Source of the DNA: Lytechinus variegatus
Lineage: Eukaryota; Echinodermata; Echinoidea; Temnopleuroida; Toxopneustidae
Reading direction: 5' to 3'
Length of the DNA stretch: 64,000 bases
Assembly (NCBI RefSeq): GCF_018143015.1
Contig: NC_054750.1
Coordinates: 10,440,001-10,504,000, forward strand
Under the pieces are notes generated by a model. The model was not told the DNA's origin and did not search any database. It saw only the letters and a program-made list of their open reading frames with translations. A program made the position numbers and the translations under genes. Below, piece after piece: positions 44,004 to 56,400 of the stretch (positions are counted from its first letter, which is position 1; every line of letters begins with the position of its first letter).

Positions 44004-46649
44004 ATATTTTTTTTTAAATCCTTTTCCCCTCCACAGGGATTTTATTGGCAATCAAAAATCAATATACAGAGTACGATGAATAATACAATCACATGATATA
44101 AACAATGAACTGACAAAATAATTTCACATGTGGAAGTCAAACAATAAAGAGATTTTTCAATCGAAACCATCTTTTGTCAAATCTGTGTTGGTTAAAATTA
44201 AGTTGGGCAATGTATTTTTCATTTTGGTAATAATTGATTATTGAGGATTTAATGATACTGAAAGGAGGACTTGTATTGTTTATTTTACAATCATGATTTT
44301 TTTTTCTTACTATAATGAAAATACAATTGAGTGCAGAATTGTTTTTTCCAATAAATCCGAATATTTTATTTTCATCTGAAAAATATAGAGTCTCATTGGT
44401 TTTGGTCCTAATCCAGTCATCTAACTCTTTCCAAATGTGATTAACATGCCTACACTCCGTGTATAGATGCAAAACCGTTTCAATTTCTTTTCGACAGAGA
44501 AAGTGCATTTGTTTACTGAAACTAATTTCAATTTGAAAAGCAAATCATTTGTAAATAATATACGTTGCACAACTTTATTTTGAAACCAATGTAATGTTAC
44601 ATCAATGGTACACTGAAAACCCAATGAGCAATAAGATTCCCACCTTTTATCGTTCAGATCAAATTTGCACTTACATTTAACCCTATCTAGGCCGGGGGGG
44701 GCCTCGGAGGCCCCCCCTCAACGAATTGCGCGATAATTTCGCCGTCCGAAATTTTTTGACCGCGCCGCTCGGTGACTTTTTACTTTCAAGTCTTGCGCAA
44801 CTTTTGAGACCAATTTTGCGTCACCCGGGTACGTGGTTCCGAAATTACGCATCATTATGTAAGTGCATGTCAGACCGAAAATTGCTCAAAAACGTGATTT
44901 CGTGTACAAAGTCAATGCAAATTGTGTTTTCAACCAAAATTCATAAATGTATGATTATTTTTAGTTTTGCTGGTCTAAATATATTTATTTCATGCTTTTT
45001 ATGATCACAGAAGAGTCCCCAACAAATTTCATTGAAAAAACAATGAAAAACAAAAGGTCAAAAAACAAAGAAATACATAAGAAATTGCAAAAAACAATAT
45101 AATACATAAGAAAATGATTTGATATCGCAATTTTTGTCATGTACACTTGCTAAGAACACCACAAAGAGCTTGTATACCAAAAATTAGTACATTTGGAGCT
45201 TTATTTAGGGAGTTAGAGGAAAAAGTATGATTTCGCATACTAATTACGCATAAATTAGCATAATCACTTAATAGCGATTCGCATGAAATAAATTACTATA
45301 CAATCTTGTAGATTATGTCCCAAGCAACCCGCGTGCCAATTTTCGGCGCGATCGCGCGGTCGACGGCCGAGATCTTAAGGGGGGGCCTGGGAGGCCCCCC
45401 CCCCCCCCCCCGGCCTTATGAACTCCCAAAATACCCCGGCCTAGATAGGGTTAAGAAAGCTTTTGTTTTCTGTTTTTCGTCGTTTCAATAATATGGAATA
45501 AATATGCGAGCATCCTCTTTTAAGTTTAGTAATAAATGCTAGCACATCTGGAATTAATGGTTGAGGGATCCTATCGAATGTAGACCTTTTGTAAGCTTCC
45601 TTGATAGCAACACATAGTGAATGATAAAAAAGAAAATTCGATTTGACATCATAAAGATCCTGAAAATCTTTGAAAGATAAAAAATGCCCTCCTTCATCCA
45701 AAATATCATTAATGAAACGAATACCCCTTTCATTCCATTTCTTCATATATATTGGAAAATTGCCTATTCTGATTTTATTATTCCATAAAGGATGTGAAGA
45801 TACATTGACATGATTATCATAATAGATAGTTAAGAAATTACTATAAGCAAAAAACATTTCACTCCAGAAAGAGTTATAGGTCTGTTTTGATAATTCTCGA
45901 AAGTAGTGACTACCCATATACGTCATATAGAAAAGAACATCTTGTTGTCTTGGCAAGGAAGACATAAGAAATCATAGAATGTAACTATCAATTGATCCGT
46001 TTACAATTCATATCCAAGAAATCTTTAATGATTGACAGTGTGAATATATGTCTATCATTTTAACCCCGCCGTTTATGTATGTTTGGGACATTTGAATCCT
46101 ACAAACTTTGTCCGGTTTTTCCTCCCATATGAATTGGTAAAATAATGAATTTAAATATTTTAAAACTTCGTCACTTGGATTCGGAAGAGACATAATGAGG
46201 TAATTAAGTTTAGAAACCAACAAGGATTTAACCACAGTTACTCTTCCTAAAACAGTAGGATATCTTTTTAACCATGATGTCATTTGACTCTTTATTTCTA
46301 TAATTTTTTCGTTGTAATTATACTGTACCATCTTCTGCAAATCCGTACAAAAATCAACACCTAGATATCTAAAGAATTCATCAAATACCCACGTTAAATT
46401 ACGATCAATAAGTATCTTATCTCTTGTGTTTTTGTTTAGCCCTATCCAAATCGCTCGTGTCTTATGAATATTTATTTTAATCCAAACATCGCAGCGTATT
46501 CATCTAAAATATTTAATGCGATATTCAATTCCGAAGCAGTACCGTTTAACGTGAGTAAAGTATCATCCGCATACTGAATCAATTTCAAATTTTGTTCAGA
46601 TATCCTTATTCCATTAATACACCTTGTATTTCTAAATAAAATTCCCAAA
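44004..46649 (-). mobile_element. 5'-truncated LINE retrotransposon, L1/Tx1-like, inactive
   Basis: On the - strand it starts inside reverse transcriptase (GIRISEQNLKLIQYADDT, the YADD catalytic motif, near 46600). The region after the polymerase core follows (VTVVKSLLVSKLNYLIMSLP, GGVKMIDIYSHCQSLKISWI, 46300-46010), then the C-terminal region at 45965-45455. After a MITE insertion comes a cysteine-containing end (CRKEIETVLHLYTECRHVNH, about 44500-44440). It ends in a short 3' UTR and an A-run at 44004-44015. Frame breaks separate the blocks and the endonuclease and most of the polymerase are absent. Clade placement is from the post-polymerase motif order. Confidence 0.85.
44681..45450. mobile_element. 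770-bp TTAA-flanked MITE inside the LINE (piggyBac-like)
   Basis: Ends CCCTATCTAGGCCGGGG and CCCCGGCCTAGATAGGG are inverted, and TTAA flanks both sides (44677-44680 and 45451-45454). A CCC tip with a TTAA target is typical of piggyBac elements. Next to the tips are G-run/C-run hairpins (GGGGGGCCTCGGAGGCCCCC on the left, GGGGGGCCTGGGAGGCCCCC on the right). The interior is AT-rich and non-coding. Removing the element rejoins the LINE 3' region. Confidence 0.92.
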
Positions 46650-46862
46650 TTTCTTTGTTCTTCTTCGATTTTCCGTTTACACACAAGCCCACTTGTTCCA
46701 AAGGTTTCATTCCCCTTTGATCATATTTGTGAATGTGTGTTTTTATTAGTTATTTGTTGTCTTCTTTTTCCACCTATTTCCCCGCTTCGATCTTCCTTAG
46801 CGCCTTACTCAATGTTTACAATCTTACAATATTTTTCTATTCTTCATAAACACATTCATTAT
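46650..46862 (+). repeat. Right long direct repeat flanking the LINE
   Basis: Counterpart of 43771-44003. It has the same order of words, including AAACGGAAAAT (reverse strand), CCACTTGTTCCAAAGG, TTTGTTGTCTTC and GATCTTCCTTAGCGCC. It lies directly at the 5'-truncation point of the LINE. Confidence 0.85.
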
Positions 46863-49800
46863 CATCTTTTTGATAATGTATATGGGGATAGACCGATGGT
46901 GTTCTTTTTCACTCCACGTCATTCACTTCGGTCATTAGTTTCACGTCTTTAATTTTTATACTCTCCTTCTCTATGTTGAATAAAATGATAATCGTTCTGA
47001 AATTCATCACAACTTGGTTACACAACCTACCAAGAAGTTTTGATTTTGTGAAATATGCTCGTCCAACAAGTCGCGACTTCTCATTTTCACACCCGCGATC
47101 ACAACTTCAAACTCCTTTCGTTGGGTAATTTTTTGCACTCATAAAATCATTGCCAATGTGATTTGACCCATCTACTTTGTTTATTCTACAATGGTTTTAA
47201 AGTTTTAATCATCATCATCGTCATCATCTCTCTCGCTTACAGATAATCTATTAAAGTCTGAACTCGACAAAGTGAATTGCGCTTCTCACACCAACACTCC
47301 TTGTAAACCTTCATTTCTTATACCAAGACGTATCACACTACTCATTAGCGCCGTGCACAACATAAAAACATAATAAAAGCAAATATAACGTTTGAAACGC
47401 GTGGTTTTATTTATAATTTATCATTCGTATCGAATTCAACGGAACGGATTTTCAGTTTAATTCTTAAATTATACATCACAACCGCTTTATTTATAATACT
47501 ATTTTCGCGATCACTTTCTTTAACAAACGTATTTACATAACTTGAGTTCCAAGTCGTATCATCGGGTTTGCATCTCTTCTCGAAAATGGCAAACCGTCAA
47601 AGTTTTACATTATTTGTGAAATCTTTGTTTCTTGTACATTTACACAGAAATAAGACATCTTATATGAGCAAATACATTAACTTGAACCTAATGAACTGTC
47701 CACGAAACAAAGAAAGGACTGCAATAAATAAGTTACTAAATATTTTACAGATTTGGGAGGATAGAATGGATAGGATTTCAGAAGATAGAATAGATGAGCC
47801 TCACAGAAAAGCACACAGCTACAGAAAATGATTATCAGAGTTGTCTCATTATGGCATGGAAAAAAAAGAAAGCAAAAAGAAAACTTAGAACAATGAGAAA
47901 ACTAACAGAAACTTGCATTTTTCTAATATCTATAGATAATGACAGACACAGAATGTTAACATATTCGACCAGACCACAATATAATTTTATCTTGTAGTTG
48001 TAGAATATATAGAAGTGATTGGCATGAACACCAAGGAATAATCATCTCAATCAAGGATATTTCCAAAAGGAATACATCAGTCTAATACCGCAGTCACATC
48101 AAGGGATCTGGACTCCAACCCAAACAATGATATGCCATTGAATATAACGTAATAAGCTTTGATCGGTCTGGAGTCTGGATTGCTGATGTAACTGTAGCAT
48201 TAATAAGATAATCACACACATTTGGCATTCTAATTACACCAGAGGTCAAAGGTGATCAGATGTACTGATGAAGACTTATATTCTCTACCAAATCAGTATA
48301 TATAACATTTCTAACTGATGTCAAACAACTATCACATCCATCATATCATTGTGTATAAATCAGTGATTTTTTTCAACTGAAATACTGGCAGTTAAAGTTA
48401 AAAAGACCCATACATATGCTATGAATATAGAGATAAGTCATTCTTCTTGTGCCTACCAGATACATATATTTCTAGAATCTTCTACTATTACTACTTGTGA
48501 CATATGCTTTGTGGGCCCTTGATTTATCTTAGCACAAGTTTCCGAGCATGCAGGCAGAGATTTTTGTGTCTCCGAACTATTTTTAATCGCTATGTTTGCT
48601 GTATCGGGCTTCGTGGCTTTCTTTATTACACTCCTCCCCAGGCGTGCCGTCATATGGGCAACGATCTTCTCTTGGGACTCTTCTCCAAGGAGAATTGCCT
48701 CTTCTCTCTATCCCATTCTGCTCTTCATACACGAGTACTTTCACTCATGAAACCCAGATGCAAAAAGTAAATACTAACTACCAGATAAATATGTGCAAGT
48801 ATACTATGCTATAGTATCCCATCATATCAAGACTGTCAGCCATTTGACCTCACAGAGGCTGAATCGGCTGCAAACAAGTTCACACATTTCAGAAAAAAGG
48901 CAATGATTATTGCTGCCCAACGCCTTGCATATGAAACAATCATGTTGACACAAACAGGCAAATAAATGGCATTTTTCGTTTGATTCTTTGCCATGCAGGT
49001 ATCATCTACTTGCCTACTTCTCCTTTTCTCTCATCAACTTATTGTCATCATTTTTTCTCATTTTTTTGTATTTTTCAATTTTTTTATTATTTTTTTTTTA
49101 CATGATTTTGACCACTTATCTCTTTGGCAACATTTTTTCGTACTTCCCACTTCCTCAAAGAAGCCCCATCATCAGAATTCTTAACTAATCTTGGTTTTCA
49201 TGTATTTTTAAAAATTGTTTTCATGCAAAGCTCTGGCTAATAGAAGCTACTGCAACGATTTTGCACTAGATATACAAGATAGTACACTATATCTCTCGGG
49301 ACTATTTACAAAATAAATACCATCTAACATGTACATTGACCGTTTGTCTTAAACAGCATGGTTTCTTCTGTCAAATAATCTCTATATTTACATACATATG
49401 ACATAAACATAATAGTTACATAATTACAGTCTCTTATTTACACAATTTTTTTCTTTTATGTACAGGTAAAGTATCTAATTATTTAACACTGTACAAGACA
49501 TGTTTTGCATAAAGGTCCTAAATTATTTATAGTACCCCTGACCATTGGGTTAAGAGATCCAATAGTTAATCAAGAAAATAGGAATGATGGAATGATAAAG
49601 GGAGAAACTATATTAACATTTTAAGGGAAAATTTTGAAATGAAATGTATTACTTAGAATATTCAATTCCATGTCCTAAGTGAACAAGCAAAAGTAAAATG
49701 GAGCCATTAGACGGCAAACTTGTGTCGATCTTCACAAAACAAATTTGAAAATATTTTAATTCCATTGAGGTAGAATCTACCAAAACTGTACCACATTGTG

Positions 49801-50413
49801 ACTTTAAAAATAAGATTCTCTCTAAAGTCAACAGTCTCATTACGAGCATATCCTCATTCTTCCAAAATGTAGCTTTGAGACTCCACTTGCTCTTGGCAAA
49901 TTGGCACCATTTCGTTTTAGGATTCAATCAACAATTTGGCCAATAAAATTACAAGGCACACTTGATTTGGTACTCTGAACCAGCTTCCGTTCAACTGGCC
50001 TTCTTATTTTGGTTGGTGTGTGGTCGGGGGATGAGCATCATCAACGAGAGAAGGATCACCAAGTCACCTCTCTTCCATTTTCCATACAAAAATATAGCAC
50101 CAATAATAAATCATATTCTATATAGCATCTTTCTCCTCCAGGCAAACACATGCAGTCTGTTCGACTTTCTTTGTTGAACTTTGGCAAGGAAAATAGCTGC
50201 TGCCCAGGTATAACGGTCCACTTTTTCTGCAGGTAGTCAGCTTGATGTCTTCTCTATTTCAGATGAGCTATTCCTGCTTCTTTCCATTGGGTCTTTCTGC
50301 AATGCAGTCTTATTTCAAGTAATGACCTTTTGACCATCTGGACTGGGCAGTTGGTGGAAAACCGATGCCAGCTAGGTACCTAACTAAGCTTTGGTCCTAG
50401 TAGAAATGTAACA
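46863..50413. other. Gene-poor region beyond the LDL-receptor stop codon
   Basis: The part nearest 50413 should be the 3' untranslated region of the minus-strand receptor gene; I cannot fix its poly-A site. It contains one MITE (48086-48198) and T-rich stretches near 49010-49110. A short open frame at 48653-48453 (- strand) has no recognisable domain. There is no other supported feature. Confidence 0.5.
48086..48198. mobile_element. Short inverted-repeat MITE, family with GACTCC ends, copy 2
   Basis: CGCAGTCACATCAAGGGATC followed by TGGACTCCAA is mirrored by CTGGAGTCTGGATTGCTGAT and GTAACTGTAGC. The core AACGTAATAAGCTTTGATCG matches the copy at 10824-10930. Confidence 0.65.
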
Positions 50414-50434
50414 TTATGCCATTTCTTCGTTGAT
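50414..50434 (-). CDS. LDL-receptor terminal micro-exon (INEEMA, stop)
   Basis: 21 nt after acceptor GTCTTATAG: six residues INEEMA and TAA. It continues exon 10 in phase 0 and resembles the short acidic ...DDVA/DDLA ends of vertebrate receptors, which is the main reason for choosing it. Confidence 0.7.
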   Translation of the reverse strand: MNEEMA

Positions 50435-53400
50435 CTATAAGACAAGAAAGCAAAAAAAAAATTATATATATATATATATAAATATATAAACTATATATTT
50501 ATCATATTCAAACCAAAATGATCCTATTTCAAAACAATTCTACACACAGTAACAAAATTACATGCATCTATTTTGATTTGCCTTTACAAAATTCATATTG
50601 CAGATGATCAAGTAGACTGAAAAAAAAATTGATGAAAAAATTCAGAACAAACCTATTCTAAATGACAAGAAACAAAGATAAGGAAACTCACCCTAACATA
50701 TGCATTGCCATTCTTGCCAGGTCTCCCTACGTTGTGGTCGTATTTTGTCTCAGGGTCTAATGAGAAGGTTTCCTCGGTTGTCTTTCTGTATACCGGGTTG
50801 TCAAAGTTCATCGTCCTCTTCTTGCGGTTGGAGTGTCTCCTGAATTCATGAAGAAAACACAAATAATATAAATGAATAAATAACAAGTAGGAATTACAGA
50901 ACTATTAATATCATGACAACTATTTTTTCACACAGTTAAATTAGCTTCATGTTCTTACTAGAGAAAATATGTTACTTCCGGTAAAGAGCTACATATCACA
51001 GTCTCCTTATTCAAATTTATAGAACTGTGGGCGGTTTGATGACATAATGCTAATCAAAATGCAGATATTGAAAAGGATTATGCTGCATGTGACACATTTT
51101 TTTGTTGGCATTTCACTTTATATTGAAAGGATCAAGAAAAACTTGCAAGATTGGAAGTCAACTAACCTGTAGAGAACGAAGAAGATGAGAAGGACTATGA
51201 GAAGCAGAACAAGAATGATACCGATGATGACAGCAACTACCAAGTGTTTGTTGATGACTGGGCTGGACTCCACAACCTCAGGGGTTGTAGTTGGCACATG
51301 GGTTGTCTGGACTATCGATGGTTTGGTGGGAGTGACAGTTTCAGGCTTGGGCTGCGCATGCGAGGTGGCAGATTTGACAGTGGAAGAGGCAGGGGTGGGT
51401 GGTGCAGCGGTTGTGGAAGGCACTGAAGGTTGGGGGACGCTTGGGTGTGGCTCGTCTCCGGCACAGGTGTGACCATCGGCCAGGAGTGAAACATCAACAG
51501 GGCAGAGGCAGGAGTAGTCGGCAGGACCATCAACTTGAGGAGCAGCCACACAAAGGTAGGAACACATTCCATTGTCTTGAGAACATGGAACTGCAGCTAC
51601 AGCTGTTGGTTTACAAAAGAAATGAATACTTAGTAAATTAATAACGTATGGGTATGTTATGTAAGATAAGAGGTCTTTTCTGGATTCCTAACATGGCTAT
51701 TGGGCGTACATAGAAAATTCCTAAAATTCTGCACTGGATGTGTTTAACAATTTCATGTAGCGAAGATAATTCATGAAAGAGGGAACATTACTCACCAGGA
51801 ACCTGTCTGAGAGGATGGACAACGATGACATCCATGGCATCGGATACACTAGAGAGAATGGTGGTCTGGTTAGAACCAGTGAACTTGTCTGCTCGTTCAA
51901 TGCTTTCCTTGGTCCAATCAGTCCAGTAGACATAATCTTCAAAGACTGCTATGCTGAACGGATGGGAAATGCGACCTTCTCCAGACACAATCACCCGTCT
52001 GTTTCCACCCATGAAGTCAACTGAGCTGATGCTGCTTTCCTTTGCGTCGATCCAGTAGACCATGTCAAGGGTGTAGTCCACTGTCAAGCCGTTGGGCCAG
52101 GAAACTCCTTCAGTCACAATGGCGGTGCGTTCTTGTCCGTTCATGCCAGCACGCTCGATGACGCCTAGTCCCCAGTCGCTCCAGAACATCAGGCCTGACT
52201 CAGGATCCACAGCAATGGCTCGCGGCTCGTCAAGGTTACTGGAGATTAGAACGGTCTGGCGGGTGCCTTCAAAGTTGGACACAATGATGTTGTCGAGGCC
52301 AGTATCTGTCCAGTAGAGGAGCTTGTTGATCCAATCAACAGCAATGCCATCGGGCGTCTTCACTTTGTTAGTAACCATCACAGGCTCAACTCCATTCTCT
52401 GCTACCAGTTGGGTTCTGTAATTAAATGAAATAGGCAGCATTTATCACCATGCCATAATTCACATTCTCTACTGATAAAAAACCATAAGCCATTCTGAAT
52501 ACTAATATACATGTAAATAACTAGTCTTTTAACAAATGCACTACCTCACAAGAAATGACTGCTGAACATCAAAAAGCAACAATGTCAATGAGTATCAATA
52601 AACCTAGTTTTATTTCTTGCCATATAAATAATTGGACTATTAAAGTACGATTTGCTGGCTTAATATTTCAAACAAGAAACATTGACTTACTTGGAAACGA
52701 CTTCCAGTCCGACATCTGTCCAGAAGACGGTGTTTGAAGCAGAGTCGAATTCGACGGCCACAGCACTGTGGAGAGACCTCCTGATATAATCGGAAGAGGA
52801 TGTACGTAGGTCAAAGACGCGGATGTCATGTCGGTTGGCAACAAGAAGCTTTGCATGTTCTGCTGAGTTGGCCTTGCAGTGTCCACGGCCATTGACTTCC
52901 TCCAGGGTGTAGTTTTCTTCACAATCGCACTTGTAAGATCCTGGTGTGTTGTAGCACTGTTGACTGCAGACACCCAGTATCGTCTTGCACTCGTTGATGT
53001 CCACACACTGTGTGTCGTTGACAAGGGTGTAGCCAGCCTCACAGGTGCATATATGACCAATGGCCAGGTCGACGCATCCATGGCTGCAGCCGCCATTGTT
53101 TGTTTGGCACTCGTCTCTCCCTACAAAGAAAAGATACACAAATGGTTAGATTCACTTTCAACTAATGACAATCAAACCTCCACTAAAACTGAGCAACAAG
53201 GACTTAAAGGTATCATTTAACTTTGTGAGCAGTCTAAAAAAAAACTGAAAACCATTATTGAGAATGAAAAGCTAAAAATACAAGGCAAACCCCGATTTTG
53301 TAATTAGGTGTCTTAAAGACGTTTAAATAGAACACACAAGTGTATGGGATGAAATTAAGATGGAGTTTCCAGTCACTTTATATCTCACTTATTGAAGCGA

Positions 53401-56400
53401 TTTTTTCTGGGCTTAATTTTTGTAACATATCACAGACACAGGTGACAAGTGTGACCTTCTAGCTCAGATTTTTAAAAGTCAAATCAATGTAAGCCAATCA
53501 CTTGAACTACATAGTGGTGTAACATTTCGCAGATTGGTCTAAATAGGCCAAGGTGAAAATTGACAACTCACCACAAATTTCTTGTCCTGGCTCATCCTCA
53601 TTATCTGGGCATTCTGGGATACCGTTGCAGACGCGTACCCATGGTAGACAAGTAGAATTTTTACATCTATAGTGAGTGGTTGGATTACAATCTACAGGGC
53701 CTGCATCGGAAAGATGAAACAAGAAACACCATATTAGACCCGTTGCATACTCAACTCAAGATTATAATCTGGTTAGATAACAGCAAGGCCAAAATCAACG
53801 AGACAGGCTCTCCTCTCTTTTCATTCCACTGCTTTTCTTTTCTAATTTGCGTTATTCATATGTTCAAAAGATATCATCTAATCTAACCTATCAATCTGTG
53901 GTTACTAAATCATTGGCCAGTGCATAAAATGAATAATTTTGAAAAGATAATTTGTAAGAAGCAAATATGAATGAAATTCAGGTCAACTTAGAAAGGAAAT
54001 AATGCATAACCACATAAAAGACTTGTGAGCAAATTGTATGACATAACAGCAAATCTGGCTCATAAGAGAGTACAAGCTGACTTTTCATCTAGAAATCTTA
54101 TTCAAAGAGAGGTGTGTGATACAAATATGATGCAATGTTTGTGAGTAGGAGTTGAGAGAGCCTTACAACCAATGGTTGATGAAGATGGTATACTTACCAT
54201 TACAATTTGCTTCATCACTACCATCGGCACACTCTTCAACGTTATTACATTCCACATCTCCTTGGATACAAACACCATTGGCACATTGGAATTCATCAGG
54301 CGCGCAAGGCGTGGGTGTAATAACAGCTGCCAGAACAAAAGTAAAACAAAAATAAAAATTAGCATAGTCTTTATATTTCAACATAGATAAATACAAACTA
54401 GGGGCTTTTTTTTTAAATCAAACTTTTCACCATGAATATTTTCACTCTTGCTCCAATTATATTTAGTTTTATCTTAACCACCGTGTTAGAAGGGCACTGT
54501 ATAAATTCAGATTTGATAAATTTGATGAATTCTTTTCTACTTACGACACGATTCTTCGTCTGATCCATCAAAGCAATCCTGCTCTCCATCGCACTTCCAA
54601 GATAGACGGACACACTCGCCGCTGTTACACTGGAAGTGGCCTTGAGGACAGGGTATGGCAGCATCAGAACAGTGGGTCGTTGACTCGTCGGATCCATCAC
54701 GGCAATCAATGTCCCCATCACACTTCCATCGGCCTGGGATACAGGTGGTCTCATTAGCGCCTGTGCACTCGAACTGGTCGGGGGCGCATGTCAGACTAGG
54801 GCAGTTGACCTCGTCAGACGAGTCGCCACAATCGTTGTCTCCATCACATACCCAGCGTGTGGTGATGCACTTTTTGTTTTCGCATGTGAACTGGTTTGCT
54901 GAACAGGTCAGGGCATCTAAAGATGATAAACAATGAGAATGCTAAACATTAAATCCCTAAATCATGACAGGCTTGTCTTTTACACAACATTAGAGGTCCA
55001 ATCATAAATCTCCATCCACCCAAAGGGAACAGTTTCTGAGACTAGCAACTATGCCATTATGTCAACTACCATAATTTTTAAAAGTATTTTTAGCCTTCCA
55101 ATGAGCCTTGTTACCAAATAAATAAAGTAAACTAAGGATCAAAATAAATCAAGAGGCAGACTTACGGCAATTGTGTTCATCAGCTCCTGTCTGGCAATCT
55201 ACATCATGATCACACCTCCACGTCAGGGGGATACAATTCTTACCAGGACCACAGCTGAACTGATTAGGAGCACAGGTCAGGGACTCTGTATGGGGAAAAA
55301 TAAGTGAAAAAATAAAGGTTCAGGAACAACTTACACAAAACGATACCACATGTGTAAACTTAGAAGCTGTCACAAAGGGGGGGGGGGGGGTTAAAAGCCA
55401 ACATCAGATGTTAAATCCTCACAGTATTAAAAACACATGATATTGATCTTCCTAGAGCTAAGAAACAGCTTCATACAATTACATCTAGTCCTTTTGGTTC
55501 ACCTATTCATTTTTTGTTTAGAAAATGGCTTTTATCTAGACAATTCAAAATTCCGAAAGTTTTGCCTGCAGAGTTTTTGTCTCATGGACCTGATTATTAG
55601 TGATCAATGTGGCTTCCCCCACAATATTGAAGAATAAAGGCATGGTTAAAGACCCTCTTCTTGGAACCAGACCACCATGCATGGCCATGCTATTCTTGTT
55701 CCTTTCTAAGGCATCATTCTCAGGTTGTAAAAACCACATTGGTTGTCCTAATGGAGTTTGAAGATTACCCTTACAAGGGAACAAAGGGTATTAAGAGCTG
55801 CTCTCATATTGTTCAATGAGCCAATGCAAATTGATAATGAAGTCTTTTCAAGCAGTGTAAGGACCAGACAGACCATACATGGAAGGGTTTTTGTGGGACA
55901 AAGAGTGGATTATCTTTAATGCATGCACACTTATTGGTGACTTAGACATTATTTTCATCATCATTATTTGATGTACATGGCCTCCAATTCTTAATCTGAG
56001 GAGCACAAAATAAGTGTCATGGTTGTGAAGATGTGTGATCTCTTTTTTTTTTGGTGAGGCACAAAAAATTGTTAAATTCAATTTATCATGTTGGGTCACA
56101 CAGAGTTTAATTTAAGATATGCAGTTACGACTACATGTACGTGGGAGTATTTTTTTTATTTTGAAAATTAAATTGATGCGGATTAGTGAGAACATAAATT
56201 TACTATTCAGACGTGCAAAAGAGAGGCAAAGACCGTAATATCAGACAATACCATTGCATACCATCCGGTTGGCAGCTTTCCGGCCGCCATTCAATGAATG
56301 CACACACACACACACACAAAATAACTTCATCAAAAATTCGCAGAAACTCTTCATGCAGTAACTGCTCCCAACAGCAGATTCTGTTCAGAGTAGAATGCAA

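Noticed and set aside
46472..46684. Reverse-transcriptase frame starting with Met at 46684
   Set aside because: The first residues come from the flanking direct repeat (46650-46862), not from the LINE, so the apparent start is spurious and the LINE is truncated.
48453..48653. Minus-strand open frame beyond the LDL-receptor gene
   Set aside because: No homology recognised and it lies where a 3' untranslated region or intergenic DNA is expected.
49649..49927. Minus-strand 92-codon open frame
   Set aside because: No domain or splice support; probably untranslated sequence downstream of the receptor stop codon.
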